This document shows, in pieces, positions 5,219 to 11,400 of a DNA stretch of 11,400 nt. Below the pieces are notes generated by a model. That model worked only from the letters and a program-made list of their open reading frames with translations. It made no database searches and was not told the DNA's origin. The DNA is taken from contig JAIRRM010000113.1 in assembly GCA_031255975.1 (NCBI GenBank), forward strand, positions 1 through 11,400, given 5' to 3'. Numbering within the stretch: position 1 is the first letter of the stretch; every line of letters begins with the position of its first letter. Source of the DNA: Propionibacteriaceae bacterium. Its GTDB lineage: Bacteria > Actinomycetota > Actinomycetes > Propionibacteriales > Propionibacteriaceae. Position numbers and translations under genes: made by a program.

Positions 5219-7288
5219 GTGAGCACATTGAAGAGCAAGTTTGGTTTCGACCCTACCCCGGCGCGCACCGTCCCCGGCACCGAGTTCGTGTACGCCGATT
5301 ATCCAAACATCAGCGATGACGACTATCACGCGGCGTTCGCGGAGGCGATGGGGGAACAGTTGGCGTCGATTGACGTCATCGTCGCCGACCCGGAACCGCC
5401 GAGCGCGCAACTGTTGGCAGACATCGAACTGGCCGGGTTGTATCTGACGCGGGTGGGTGAGACGTTCTTCACATTGAAGAGCGCCGACACCAACGCGGCC
5501 CGCGACGCCATCGATGAAGATATCTCCCCGGAGTTGGCCAAACACGGAGACGCCATTGCGCTCAACCGGGGCCTGTACGACAAGCTGGTGGCGTTGCAGG
5601 TGCGCGCCGCCGCAGGCGAGGTGGAGTTGGACGACCAGGACTCCTGGGTGCTCTCCGAGCAGCTACGGCACCACCGTCGTGCCGGTATTGAGTTGCCACC
5701 GGCCGAACAGGAACGTCTCAAGGCCATCAACGAGGAGTTGGCAACATTGGGGGCGAAGTTCGCGTCCACCACCGTGAAGGGGCGTGGCGCGGCTTGTGTT
5801 CGTATCGACGACGTGGCGGAGTTGGACGGCCTTTCCGATGAGCAACTTGCCGCCTGCAAGCGGGCTGCCGAGACTCGCGGCTGGCCGGGTTGGGGCCTGG
5901 AGTTGGTGAACACCACCCAGCAGCCGATGTTGGCCAGTCTGAACAACCGTGCCACCCGCGAGAAGTTGTTCAAGGCCAGCGTGGGCCGTGCCACCACCGG
6001 CGACACCGATGTGCGCCCACTGATTCTTACGACCGTCGCCCTGCGCGCTGAGAAGGCCAAACTGCTGGGCTTCCCGACGTACGCCGAGTACGTCGCCGAC
6101 AACGGTTGCGCCAAGAACACCGCCACTTTCATGCCGTTGCTGACTAGGGTGGCCACCGCCGCCGTCGCCAACGCCAGGAAAGAGGCCGAGGTGCTACAGC
6201 AGGAATTGCGGCGCTACGAGCCCGGCGCGACGCTTGAGCCCTGGGATTGGCAGTGGCTGGCCGAGAAGCAGCGCGCCGAGCTGCTGAACTTAGACGATGC
6301 GCTGCTCCGTCCGTACTTCTCGTTTGAGCAGGTGTTGGAGCGGGGAGTGTTCGCCGCCGCCACGGCGCTCTATGGCATCACTTTTGAGCGCACCGACGTG
6401 CCCGGCTACACGGAAGACTGCCGGGGCTACATCGTGCGCGACCACGACGGCTCTGATCTGGCGCTGGCGCTGTTCGATCCGTACGCCCGTCCGTCCAAAG
6501 AGGGCGGTGCTTGGATGACCAGCATCGTCGATCAGGGCACCCTCACCGGCGCTCTCAGTGTGGTCACCAACAACTGCAACCAGCCGAAACCAGCCGCCGG
6601 ACGTCCGTCTTTGATGACCTGGAGCGAGGTGAATACGCTGTTCCACGAGTTCGGTCACGATCTGCACGGCATCCTCACCCGGGTGAAGTATCCGAGCACC
6701 GCCGGTACCGCAACCCCCACTGATTTTGTGGAGTATCCCAGTCAGGTCAACGAGATCTGGGCCTGGTTGCCGGAGATGATAGAGCAGTATGCGCGCCACT
6801 ACGAGACCGGCGAGGTGTTGCCGGAACATTACATCAAGGCGCTGGCCGCGTCGGAGCACTTCGGTGAGGGCTATGCCTCTGCCGAGATCTACCAGGCGAC
6901 GTACCTCGACCAGATGTGGCATCAACTCCCTGCCGACAAGCTGCCTGAGACGCCAGACGAAATCGAAGCCTGGGAACGCAAGGCACTGGAGGACGCCGGA
7001 TTGTATTTCCCGCTGGTGCCGCCGCGTTATAAGAGCACCTACTTCTCGCACATCTGGGGTTCCGGTTACGCCGCCAACTACTACGCCTACATGTGGAGCG
7101 AGATGATGGACGCCGACACCGCCAACTGGTTCATGGAGAACGGCGGGTTGAAGCGCGAACTGGGGCAGCGATTCCGCGATTGCATCCTGTCGCGGGGCGG
7201 TTCCGGCGACGTGATGGTGTTCTACCGGGAGTTGTTGGGTCACGATCCTGACCCGACCCATCTCATCCGTCGTCGTGGGTTGGGATAA
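5219..7288 (+). CDS. M3-family zinc metallopeptidase, peptidyl-dipeptidase Dcp-like
   Basis: Cytoplasmic zinc peptidase of the thimet-oligopeptidase family (M3A), which trims short peptides; Dcp members remove C-terminal dipeptides. The 689 residues are the usual length and have no signal peptide. The zinc site is complete: HEFGH at 476-480 inside LFHEFGHDLHGIL, with the third ligand Glu505 in DFVEYPSQVNE, 29 residues after the first His as in E. coli Dcp. The substrate-closing region YFSHIWGSGYAANYYAYMWSE follows near 606-626 and carries the family's Gly and Tyr residues. The N-terminal half is the expected helical domain. The GTG start at 5219 fits the MSTLKSKFGFDPTPAR beginning and the -10 just upstream. 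Specificity between Dcp and oligopeptidase A activity cannot be settled here. It stands alone, 145 bases before the importer genes. Confidence 0.95.
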   Translation: MSTLKSKFGFDPTPARTVPGTEFVYADYPNISDDDYHAAFAEAMGEQLASIDVIVADPEPPSAQLLADIELAGLYLTRVGETFFTLKSADTNAARDAIDEDISPELAKHGDAIALNRGLYDKLVALQVRAAAGEVELDDQDSWVLSEQLRHHRRAGIELPPAEQERLKAINEELATLGAKFASTTVKGRGAACVRIDDVAELDGLSDEQLAACKRAAETRGWPGWGLELVNTTQQPMLASLNNRATREKLFKASVGRATTGDTDVRPLILTTVALRAEKAKLLGFPTYAEYVADNGCAKNTATFMPLLTRVATAAVANARKEAEVLQQELRRYEPGATLEPWDWQWLAEKQRAELLNLDDALLRPYFSFEQVLERGVFAAATALYGITFERTDVPGYTEDCRGYIVRDHDGSDLALALFDPYARPSKEGGAWMTSIVDQGTLTGALSVVTNNCNQPKPAAGRPSLMTWSEVNTLFHEFGHDLHGILTRVKYPSTAGTATPTDFVEYPSQVNEIWAWLPEMIEQYARHYETGEVLPEHYIKALAASEHFGEGYASAEIYQATYLDQMWHQLPADKLPETPDEIEAWERKALEDAGLYFPLVPPRYKSTYFSHIWGSGYAANYYAYMWSEMMDADTANWFMENGGLKRELGQRFRDCILSRGGSGDVMVFYRELLGHDPDPTHLIRRRGLG

Positions 7289-7314
7289 GCGCCCTCACAT
7301 GGGTATTTCCCGCG

Positions 7315-7345
7315 TCGCCGCTGGCCCGGCGGGTGAGTTTTGTGT
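7315..7345 (+). terminator. Weak possible terminator after the peptidase gene
   Basis: CGCCG (7316-7320) and CGGCG (7327-7331) can pair around a 6-base loop, followed by GGTGAGTTTTGTGT. The stem is short and the T-run is only four bases, so termination is uncertain. Confidence 0.3.
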
Positions 7346-7384
7346 GCGGTGATTACGGCCTGTTTTGCCCGCTACCGTCTGCCG

Positions 7385-7390
7385 TATTGT
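7385..7390 (+). promoter_or_regulatory. Candidate -10 for the importer operon
   Basis: TATTGT lies 43 bases before the ATPase start, with only a loose TTTGCC-like -35 at 7364-7369. An inverted repeat TACGGC (7354-7359) / GCCGTA (7381-7386) overlaps its upstream edge and could be an operator. This is positional inference only. Confidence 0.3.
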
Positions 7391-7407
7391 CAAATAGCTG
7401 GCGTGCC

Positions 7408-7434
7408 CCGGCGAAGTCTGAGAGACTGTACCGG
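7408..7434 (+). promoter_or_regulatory. Small inverted repeat at the ATPase start codon
   Basis: AGTCT-GAG-AGACT (7415-7427) is flanked by CCGG at 7408-7411 and 7431-7434, giving a 5-bp stem with a possible 4-bp outer stem across a 3-by-3 internal loop. The last paired base is the G of the GTG. It could hide the start in mRNA. It matches no riboswitch I know; the CTGAGA inside is not enough for a TPP element. Confidence 0.3.
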
Positions 7435-9017
7435 TGGTATACCCGACTGAAACTGCCACCGCAGAGCCGGTAGATAGCGGTCTCTCGCTAAGGGGCATGA
7501 CAACGCGCTTCGGCGCGCTCGTCGCAAATGACAGTATTAACCTCGACATTGTGCCCGGGCGCATCCACTGCCTGCTGGGCGAAAATGGTGCCGGCAAGTC
7601 AACGTTGATGAACGTGCTCTACGGTCTGCTGAAGGCGGACGAAGGTGCCGTCTACATTGACGGCGTGGAGCAGCATTTCCGCGACTCGCGCGACGCCATC
7701 GACGCCGGCATCGGCATGGTGCATCAGCACTTCATGTTGATCGACGTGTTCACCGTAGCCGAGAACATCGTGTTGGGCCGTGAGCCGGGCAAGTTTGGCC
7801 TGTTGAACACCGGCAGTGCCCGGCAACAGGTACGCGAACTCTCCGAGCGCTACCACCTGGATGTGAACCCCGACGCCGTGGTCGAGGATCTCCCAGTGGG
7901 GGTGCAGCAGCGGGTGGAGAGTCTTAAGGCGCTCTGCAACGATGCGAAGTACCTCATCTTCGACGAACCCACCGCCGTGCTCACGCCGCAGGAGACCGAC
8001 GAATTGATGGGGATCATGCGGGCGCTGCGCGACGAGGGGCACGCCATCGTGTTCATCACCCACAAGTTGCACGAGGTACGCGCCGTAGCCGACGACATCA
8101 CCGTCATTCGGCGTGGTCGAGTGGTGGGGCAGGCCACCCAGGACATGACCGAAGCCGAGTTGGCCGAGATGATGGTGGGGCGTTCCGTGAGCTTGCGCGT
8201 TGACAAAGACCCCGCCGTTCCTGGCGAGGTACGGCTGGAGGTCGAGGGGTTGCGTGTCTCTGATCCAACCGGCGCGGTGGTGGTGAACGGCGTCAGCTTC
8301 GAGGTATGTTCCGGCGAGATTCTGTGTGTCGCCGGGGTACAGGGCAACGGCCAGACCGAACTGGCGTCCGCGCTGCTGGGGCTCATCCCGATTCTGGGCG
8401 GCACCGTCAAGTTGGGCGGCAAAGACACCACCAAGGCCAATACCCGTACCACATTGCAGTCCGGCATGGGCTACGTGCCCGAGGATCGTCAGAAAGACGG
8501 CATGATCTCGGAGTTGACCATCGCCGAGAACCTGGTGCTCGACCAGATCGACGAATACGCCAGTTTCGGCAGGCTTGATCTCGGTGGTCTGGGTCGTAAC
8601 GCCGAGGCGCTGGTGAGCGAGTTCGATGTGCGCACCCCTTCCGTCGATCTTCCGGCGTCCAGCCTCTCCGGCGGCAACCAACAGAAACTGGTGCTGGCGC
8701 GCGAACTTAGCCGTCCGCTGCAGGTGCTGGTGGCCAGCCAGCCCACCCGTGGTGTGGATGTGGGTGCCATTGAGTTCCTGCACAAGCGCATCGTCGCTGA
8801 GCGTGACAAGGGCACCGCGGTGTTGATTGTCTCCACCGAGTTGGACGAGGTGGAGAATCTAGCTGATCGCATCGCCGTGATGTATCGCGGCAAGGTGGTG
8901 GGTATTGTGCCACCCAGCACCCCACGCGATGTCATCGGATTGATGATGGCTGGTACGCCGTATCCGGAAGCGTGCGCGAGTTGCGGTGTCGCAGTTGACG
9001 AGGAGGTCACGGTATGA
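7434..9017 (+). CDS. Double-domain ABC ATPase of BMP-type nucleoside importer
   Basis: Energises uptake through the two following permeases; the family (BmpB/NupA-like, related to RbsA and MglA) usually carries nucleosides. The 527 residues hold two nucleotide-binding domains. Domain 1 has Walker A GENGAGKST (49-57), Q-loop HQHF (97-100), a variant signature LPVGVQQR (153-160), Walker B YLIFDEPT (173-180) and the switch His210. Domain 2 has a degenerate Walker A, GVQGNGQTE (301-309), VPEDRQKDG (348-356), a canonical LSGGNQQK (411-418) and ASQPTRGVDVG in place of an active Walker B (434-444). This asymmetry is family-typical and implies one hydrolytic site. GTG 7434 is preferred over ATG 7498 because the first strand LSLRGMTTRFG would otherwise be cut, although AAGGGG precedes the latter. 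Its stop overlaps permease 1 by ATGA. No sugar versus nucleoside proof exists in the ATPase alone. Confidence 0.93.
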   Translation: MVYPTETATAEPVDSGLSLRGMTTRFGALVANDSINLDIVPGRIHCLLGENGAGKSTLMNVLYGLLKADEGAVYIDGVEQHFRDSRDAIDAGIGMVHQHFMLIDVFTVAENIVLGREPGKFGLLNTGSARQQVRELSERYHLDVNPDAVVEDLPVGVQQRVESLKALCNDAKYLIFDEPTAVLTPQETDELMGIMRALRDEGHAIVFITHKLHEVRAVADDITVIRRGRVVGQATQDMTEAELAEMMVGRSVSLRVDKDPAVPGEVRLEVEGLRVSDPTGAVVVNGVSFEVCSGEILCVAGVQGNGQTELASALLGLIPILGGTVKLGGKDTTKANTRTTLQSGMGYVPEDRQKDGMISELTIAENLVLDQIDEYASFGRLDLGGLGRNAEALVSEFDVRTPSVDLPASSLSGGNQQKLVLARELSRPLQVLVASQPTRGVDVGAIEFLHKRIVAERDKGTAVLIVSTELDEVENLADRIAVMYRGKVVGIVPPSTPRDVIGLMMAGTPYPEACASCGVAVDEEVTV

Positions 9018-10255
9018 GCGAGCAACCTAAAGAAACCTTTGTCCAGACCTTCAAGCGCAACTATCTTGGCGGCTCGTTCCTCTCTGACGTGGTCACCATG
9101 CTGCTGGCGTTCGTATGGGCGTTTATTCTGGGAGCCATCCTGATGGTGGTGGCAAGCCCGGACATCATGGCGAAAGCCAAGTATCTCTTTGCCAACCCGG
9201 GTGATTTCTTCGGTGCCGCCTGGGACAAGATCACCACCGCGTACGAAGCGTTGGCCACCGGCGCGTTTGGTTCGATGAGTGCTCTCGGCGTCACTACCGC
9301 GCAGGCCGCCCCGCTGATCGCCGCCGGTCTCGGTGTGGCGCTCTGCTTCCGGGTGGGGCTGTTCAACATCGGCGGTCAAGGGCAGGCCATCTGGGGTTGT
9401 ACCTTTGCCGCCTGGGTGGGTTTCGGGCTGCATCTGAACGCCGTCATCCATGTACCGCTGGCGCTGTTGGCCGGTGTGGCCGGCGGCGCGGCTTGGGGTG
9501 GTATCGCTGGTTTCCTTAGGGCCAAGTTTGGGGCCAACGAGGTGATCGTCACCATCATGTTGAACTATGTGGCATCCAGCCTGTTGGCGTACCTGCTGTT
9601 GCATCAGTTGGGGCGACCGGATCGTACTGACCCCATCGCGCCGTTGGTGGATCGGAGCGCCATGTTGCCCTCCATCCCCGGCACCCGCTTCCATCTGGGC
9701 TTCCTGATCGTTCTGGCGGCCGGTGTGCTGGTGTGGTGGTTGTTGGATCACACCAAACTGGGCTTCCAGGTTCGAGCGGTAGGGGGCAACTCCAACGCCG
9801 CGGCTACGGCGGGTATGAGCGTGCCGTTCACGCTCACCATGACCATGGTCATCGGTGGCGCGCTCTGTGGCCTGGCTGGGTCGCTGCTGGTCATTACTCC
9901 GAACGCGTTGGGCGAGCCCGACGCGCTGACGCCGCTGCTGGTGGGATCCATCGGCTTCGACGCCATCACGGTGGCGCTGCTGGGGCGCTCTAAGCCGCTG
10001 GGTACGGTGTTGGCTGGGCTGCTGTTCGGGGCTATGAAGGCCGGGGCGTTGCGGATGCAGGGTGCCGCCCAGACCCCGGGCGAACTGGCAAGCGTGATCC
10101 AGGCGTTTATCGTGATGTTCGTGGCCGCGCCTGCGTTGGTGCGTACCATCACCCCATTCCTTGCCACGAGACGGAAGGCTAAAGCCGCTAAGCCGGTCGC
10201 CTCCGTAGCTGACAGTACCGATGTCCCGGCTATTGCGGAGGTGAGCGCAGCATGA
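9014..10255 (+). CDS. ABC importer permease 1, nucleoside type
   Basis: Inner-membrane permease (BPD_transp_2 family) that forms half of the translocation channel. The 413 residues start with a short cytoplasmic segment and a hydrophobic helix at 23-47. The family hallmarks are CFRVGLFNIGGQGQ (111-124), ANEVIVTIMLNYVA (174-187, the coupling region facing the ATPase) and GFQVRAVGGNSNAAATAGM (250-268). Helices continue to about 375, and the last 30 residues are an Ala-rich, charged tail. AGGAGG at 9001-9006 is seven bases before the ATG, and the ATGA overlap with the ATPase indicates coupling. FNIGGQGQ points to the nucleoside (YufP/NupB-like) rather than the ribose branch. Confidence 0.92.
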   Translation: MSEQPKETFVQTFKRNYLGGSFLSDVVTMLLAFVWAFILGAILMVVASPDIMAKAKYLFANPGDFFGAAWDKITTAYEALATGAFGSMSALGVTTAQAAPLIAAGLGVALCFRVGLFNIGGQGQAIWGCTFAAWVGFGLHLNAVIHVPLALLAGVAGGAAWGGIAGFLRAKFGANEVIVTIMLNYVASSLLAYLLLHQLGRPDRTDPIAPLVDRSAMLPSIPGTRFHLGFLIVLAAGVLVWWLLDHTKLGFQVRAVGGNSNAAATAGMSVPFTLTMTMVIGGALCGLAGSLLVITPNALGEPDALTPLLVGSIGFDAITVALLGRSKPLGTVLAGLLFGAMKAGALRMQGAAQTPGELASVIQAFIVMFVAAPALVRTITPFLATRRKAKAAKPVASVADSTDVPAIAEVSAA

Positions 10256-11400
10256 GCCCGCGTATCGACGGCAAATTGCCTCAAAACAAAGATGTGGCGG
10301 ATGTGGTCATGCCTGCGCCGGATGAGTCGCCAGTTACGGTCATCGTTGAAGGGCCAGCCGAGCCGGAATCGCACCGAGATGAGAGTTCGGTGAGCATGAC
10401 CCTGGAACACACCGAGTCTGCGGAAGACAAGGGGCACCGTATCTCGGTGGCGGTGTTGCTTACCGCGGTGGGAGCGCTGCTGCTGTTCATGTCCACCAAG
10501 ACCAGCGGTACCGCGGTGTTCGCGTTGTCGAACGCGCTGGATAGTGTGCAGCTTCCCAAGATCGAGATTCCCGCCGTGCCGACCGTAATTATCGGCGCGT
10601 TGTTGTGCTTCGGCGGTGCCGCCGGATTGTTCCTGAAGGTTCCGCCGAAGGTGCGCACTGCGTTGAACATCGTGGCCGGGCTGGGCTTCATAGCCGGGTT
10701 CCTGGCCTGGGCGGCAGGGGGACGTACCTTTGATTTCTTGGTCTCCAATCAGTTCAACGGCACCTTGGCGTACGCCACTCCGCTCATTTTCGGCGCGATG
10801 GCCGGTCTGCTCGGCGAGCGTTCCGGCGTGGTGAATGTTGCCATCGAAGGACAGTTCCTTTCCGGGGCGTTTGCCGCCGCATTGGTGGGCACCATGACGA
10901 AATCACTGCTGTGGGGCATGGTCGCTGGGGCCGCTGTCGGCATGGCGATGGCGGCGTTGCTGGCGTTGTTCTCGGTGAAGTATCTGGTGGATCAGGTGGT
11001 CATGGGCGTGGTGTTGAACCTATTCGCCACTGGGCTCACCGGCTACCTGTATTCGCAGTTCGTCACCGCAGCGCGGGATCAGTACAACGACACCCCGTTG
11101 TTCCAGGCGGTCAATGTACCGGGTCTGGCTGATATTCCGTTCATCGGGCCGATCCTGTTCCAACAGAAGCCGATGACATACATGGCGTTCGCCGTCGTGG
11201 CGTTGGTGTGGTTCCTGCTGTTCCACACCAAGTGGGGCCTCAGGGTACGCGCCGTGGGCGAACATCCCGAGGCGGCCGAGACGGTGGGCATCAATGTACG
11301 CGCGGTGCGCTGGCAGGCGGTGCTGGTGGGTGGTATCTTCGCCGGCATCGGCGGCACCTACTTTGTGCTGAGCGTCTCCGGGCAGTTCGTGAAATCGATT
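10252..11400 (+). CDS. ABC importer permease 2, nucleoside type, 3' end cut by window edge
   Basis: Second permease half of the same importer (YufQ/NupC-like). The 383 visible codons run open to the last base, so the C-terminus is missing. The first 63 residues are hydrophilic and acidic (many Glu, Asp and Pro), longer than in typical short members. Helices follow at about 64-80, 110-128, 137-156 and 171-187. The hallmark GLLGERSGVVNVAIEGQF is at 185-202, VVMGVVLNLFATGLTGYLY at 249-267, and LRVRAVGEHPEAAETVGI at 330-347, equivalent to the RAVG segment of permease 1. GGAGGTGA at 10237-10244 lies seven bases before the ATG, which overlaps the permease 1 stop by four bases. The next gene is outside the window; relatives often continue with cytidine deaminase, thymidine phosphorylase or the binding lipoprotein. 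Confidence 0.92.
   Translation, partial: MSPRIDGKLPQNKDVADVVMPAPDESPVTVIVEGPAEPESHRDESSVSMTLEHTESAEDKGHRISVAVLLTAVGALLLFMSTKTSGTAVFALSNALDSVQLPKIEIPAVPTVIIGALLCFGGAAGLFLKVPPKVRTALNIVAGLGFIAGFLAWAAGGRTFDFLVSNQFNGTLAYATPLIFGAMAGLLGERSGVVNVAIEGQFLSGAFAAALVGTMTKSLLWGMVAGAAVGMAMAALLALFSVKYLVDQVVMGVVLNLFATGLTGYLYSQFVTAARDQYNDTPLFQAVNVPGLADIPFIGPILFQQKPMTYMAFAVVALVWFLLFHTKWGLRVRAVGEHPEAAETVGINVRAVRWQAVLVGGIFAGIGGTYFVLSVSGQFVKSI

Noticed and set aside
6290..7261. Minus-strand open frame of 323 codons opposite the peptidase gene
   Set aside because: It mirrors the third-position GC bias of the peptidase coding strand and has no family features or ribosome site.
7405..7434. TPP riboswitch, suggested by CTGAGA
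   Set aside because: The rest of the conserved TPP core is absent and there is too little leader sequence.
8646..8800. Loss-of-function in the second ATPase domain (degenerate Walker A and B)
   Set aside because: An inactive second Walker site with an intact LSGG is normal for this importer family.
7599..9751. Long minus-strand open frames of about 390 and 420 codons opposite the ATPase and permease genes
   Set aside because: They lie antisense to strongly conserved genes, are rich in His/Gln/Arg from high-GC codon shadowing, and show no recognisable domain.

Overview
The window is a high-GC stretch that reads as chromosome of an actinobacterium. The signs are an orphan GlnR-type OmpR regulator, a YgfZ relative beside a nitrobindin-like beta-barrel protein (an adjacency also known from mycobacteria), a likely leaderless GTG start, and a nucleoside-type BMP/CUT2 importer with two permeases. 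The species is not identifiable from the sequence alone. There are no rRNA or tRNA genes, CRISPR arrays, insertion sequences or phage genes.

Minus-strand block (5069 down to 1, read right to left): a small single-pass membrane protein, a nitrobindin-like protein, a shortened YgfZ-like protein, D-aminoacyl-tRNA deacylase (dtd), then after a 206-bp gap a GlnR-like regulator and polyphosphate kinase (ppk, cut by the left edge just before its 3' end). Gaps in the first four genes are 12 bp or less, or are short overlaps. glnR and ppk overlap by 8 bp, so nitrogen-type regulation and polyphosphate synthesis appear to share a transcript. The 3' part of the YgfZ-like gene is filled by palindromic and G-rich repeats that stay in frame.

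Divergent intergenic region (5070-5218): a -10-like TACACT sits six bases before the GTG of the plus-strand gene, suggesting a leaderless mRNA. Three copies of a TTTT-like/CCCTCA motif lie upstream.

Plus-strand block (5219 to the right edge): an M3-family zinc metallopeptidase (Dcp-like) with an intact HEFGH...E site, then after 145 bp a tightly coupled importer: a double ABC ATPase, permease 1 and permease 2 (open at the right edge), each overlapping the next by an ATGA. The family predicts uptake of nucleosides through a BMP lipoprotein, but no binding-protein gene lies upstream of the ATPase, so it must be downstream or elsewhere.

Most of the window is conserved housekeeping and transport. 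The unusual part is the YgfZ-like gene: it lacks the family's central region and KCxGQE segment and carries a tail made of repeats. I see no clear new multi-gene system.
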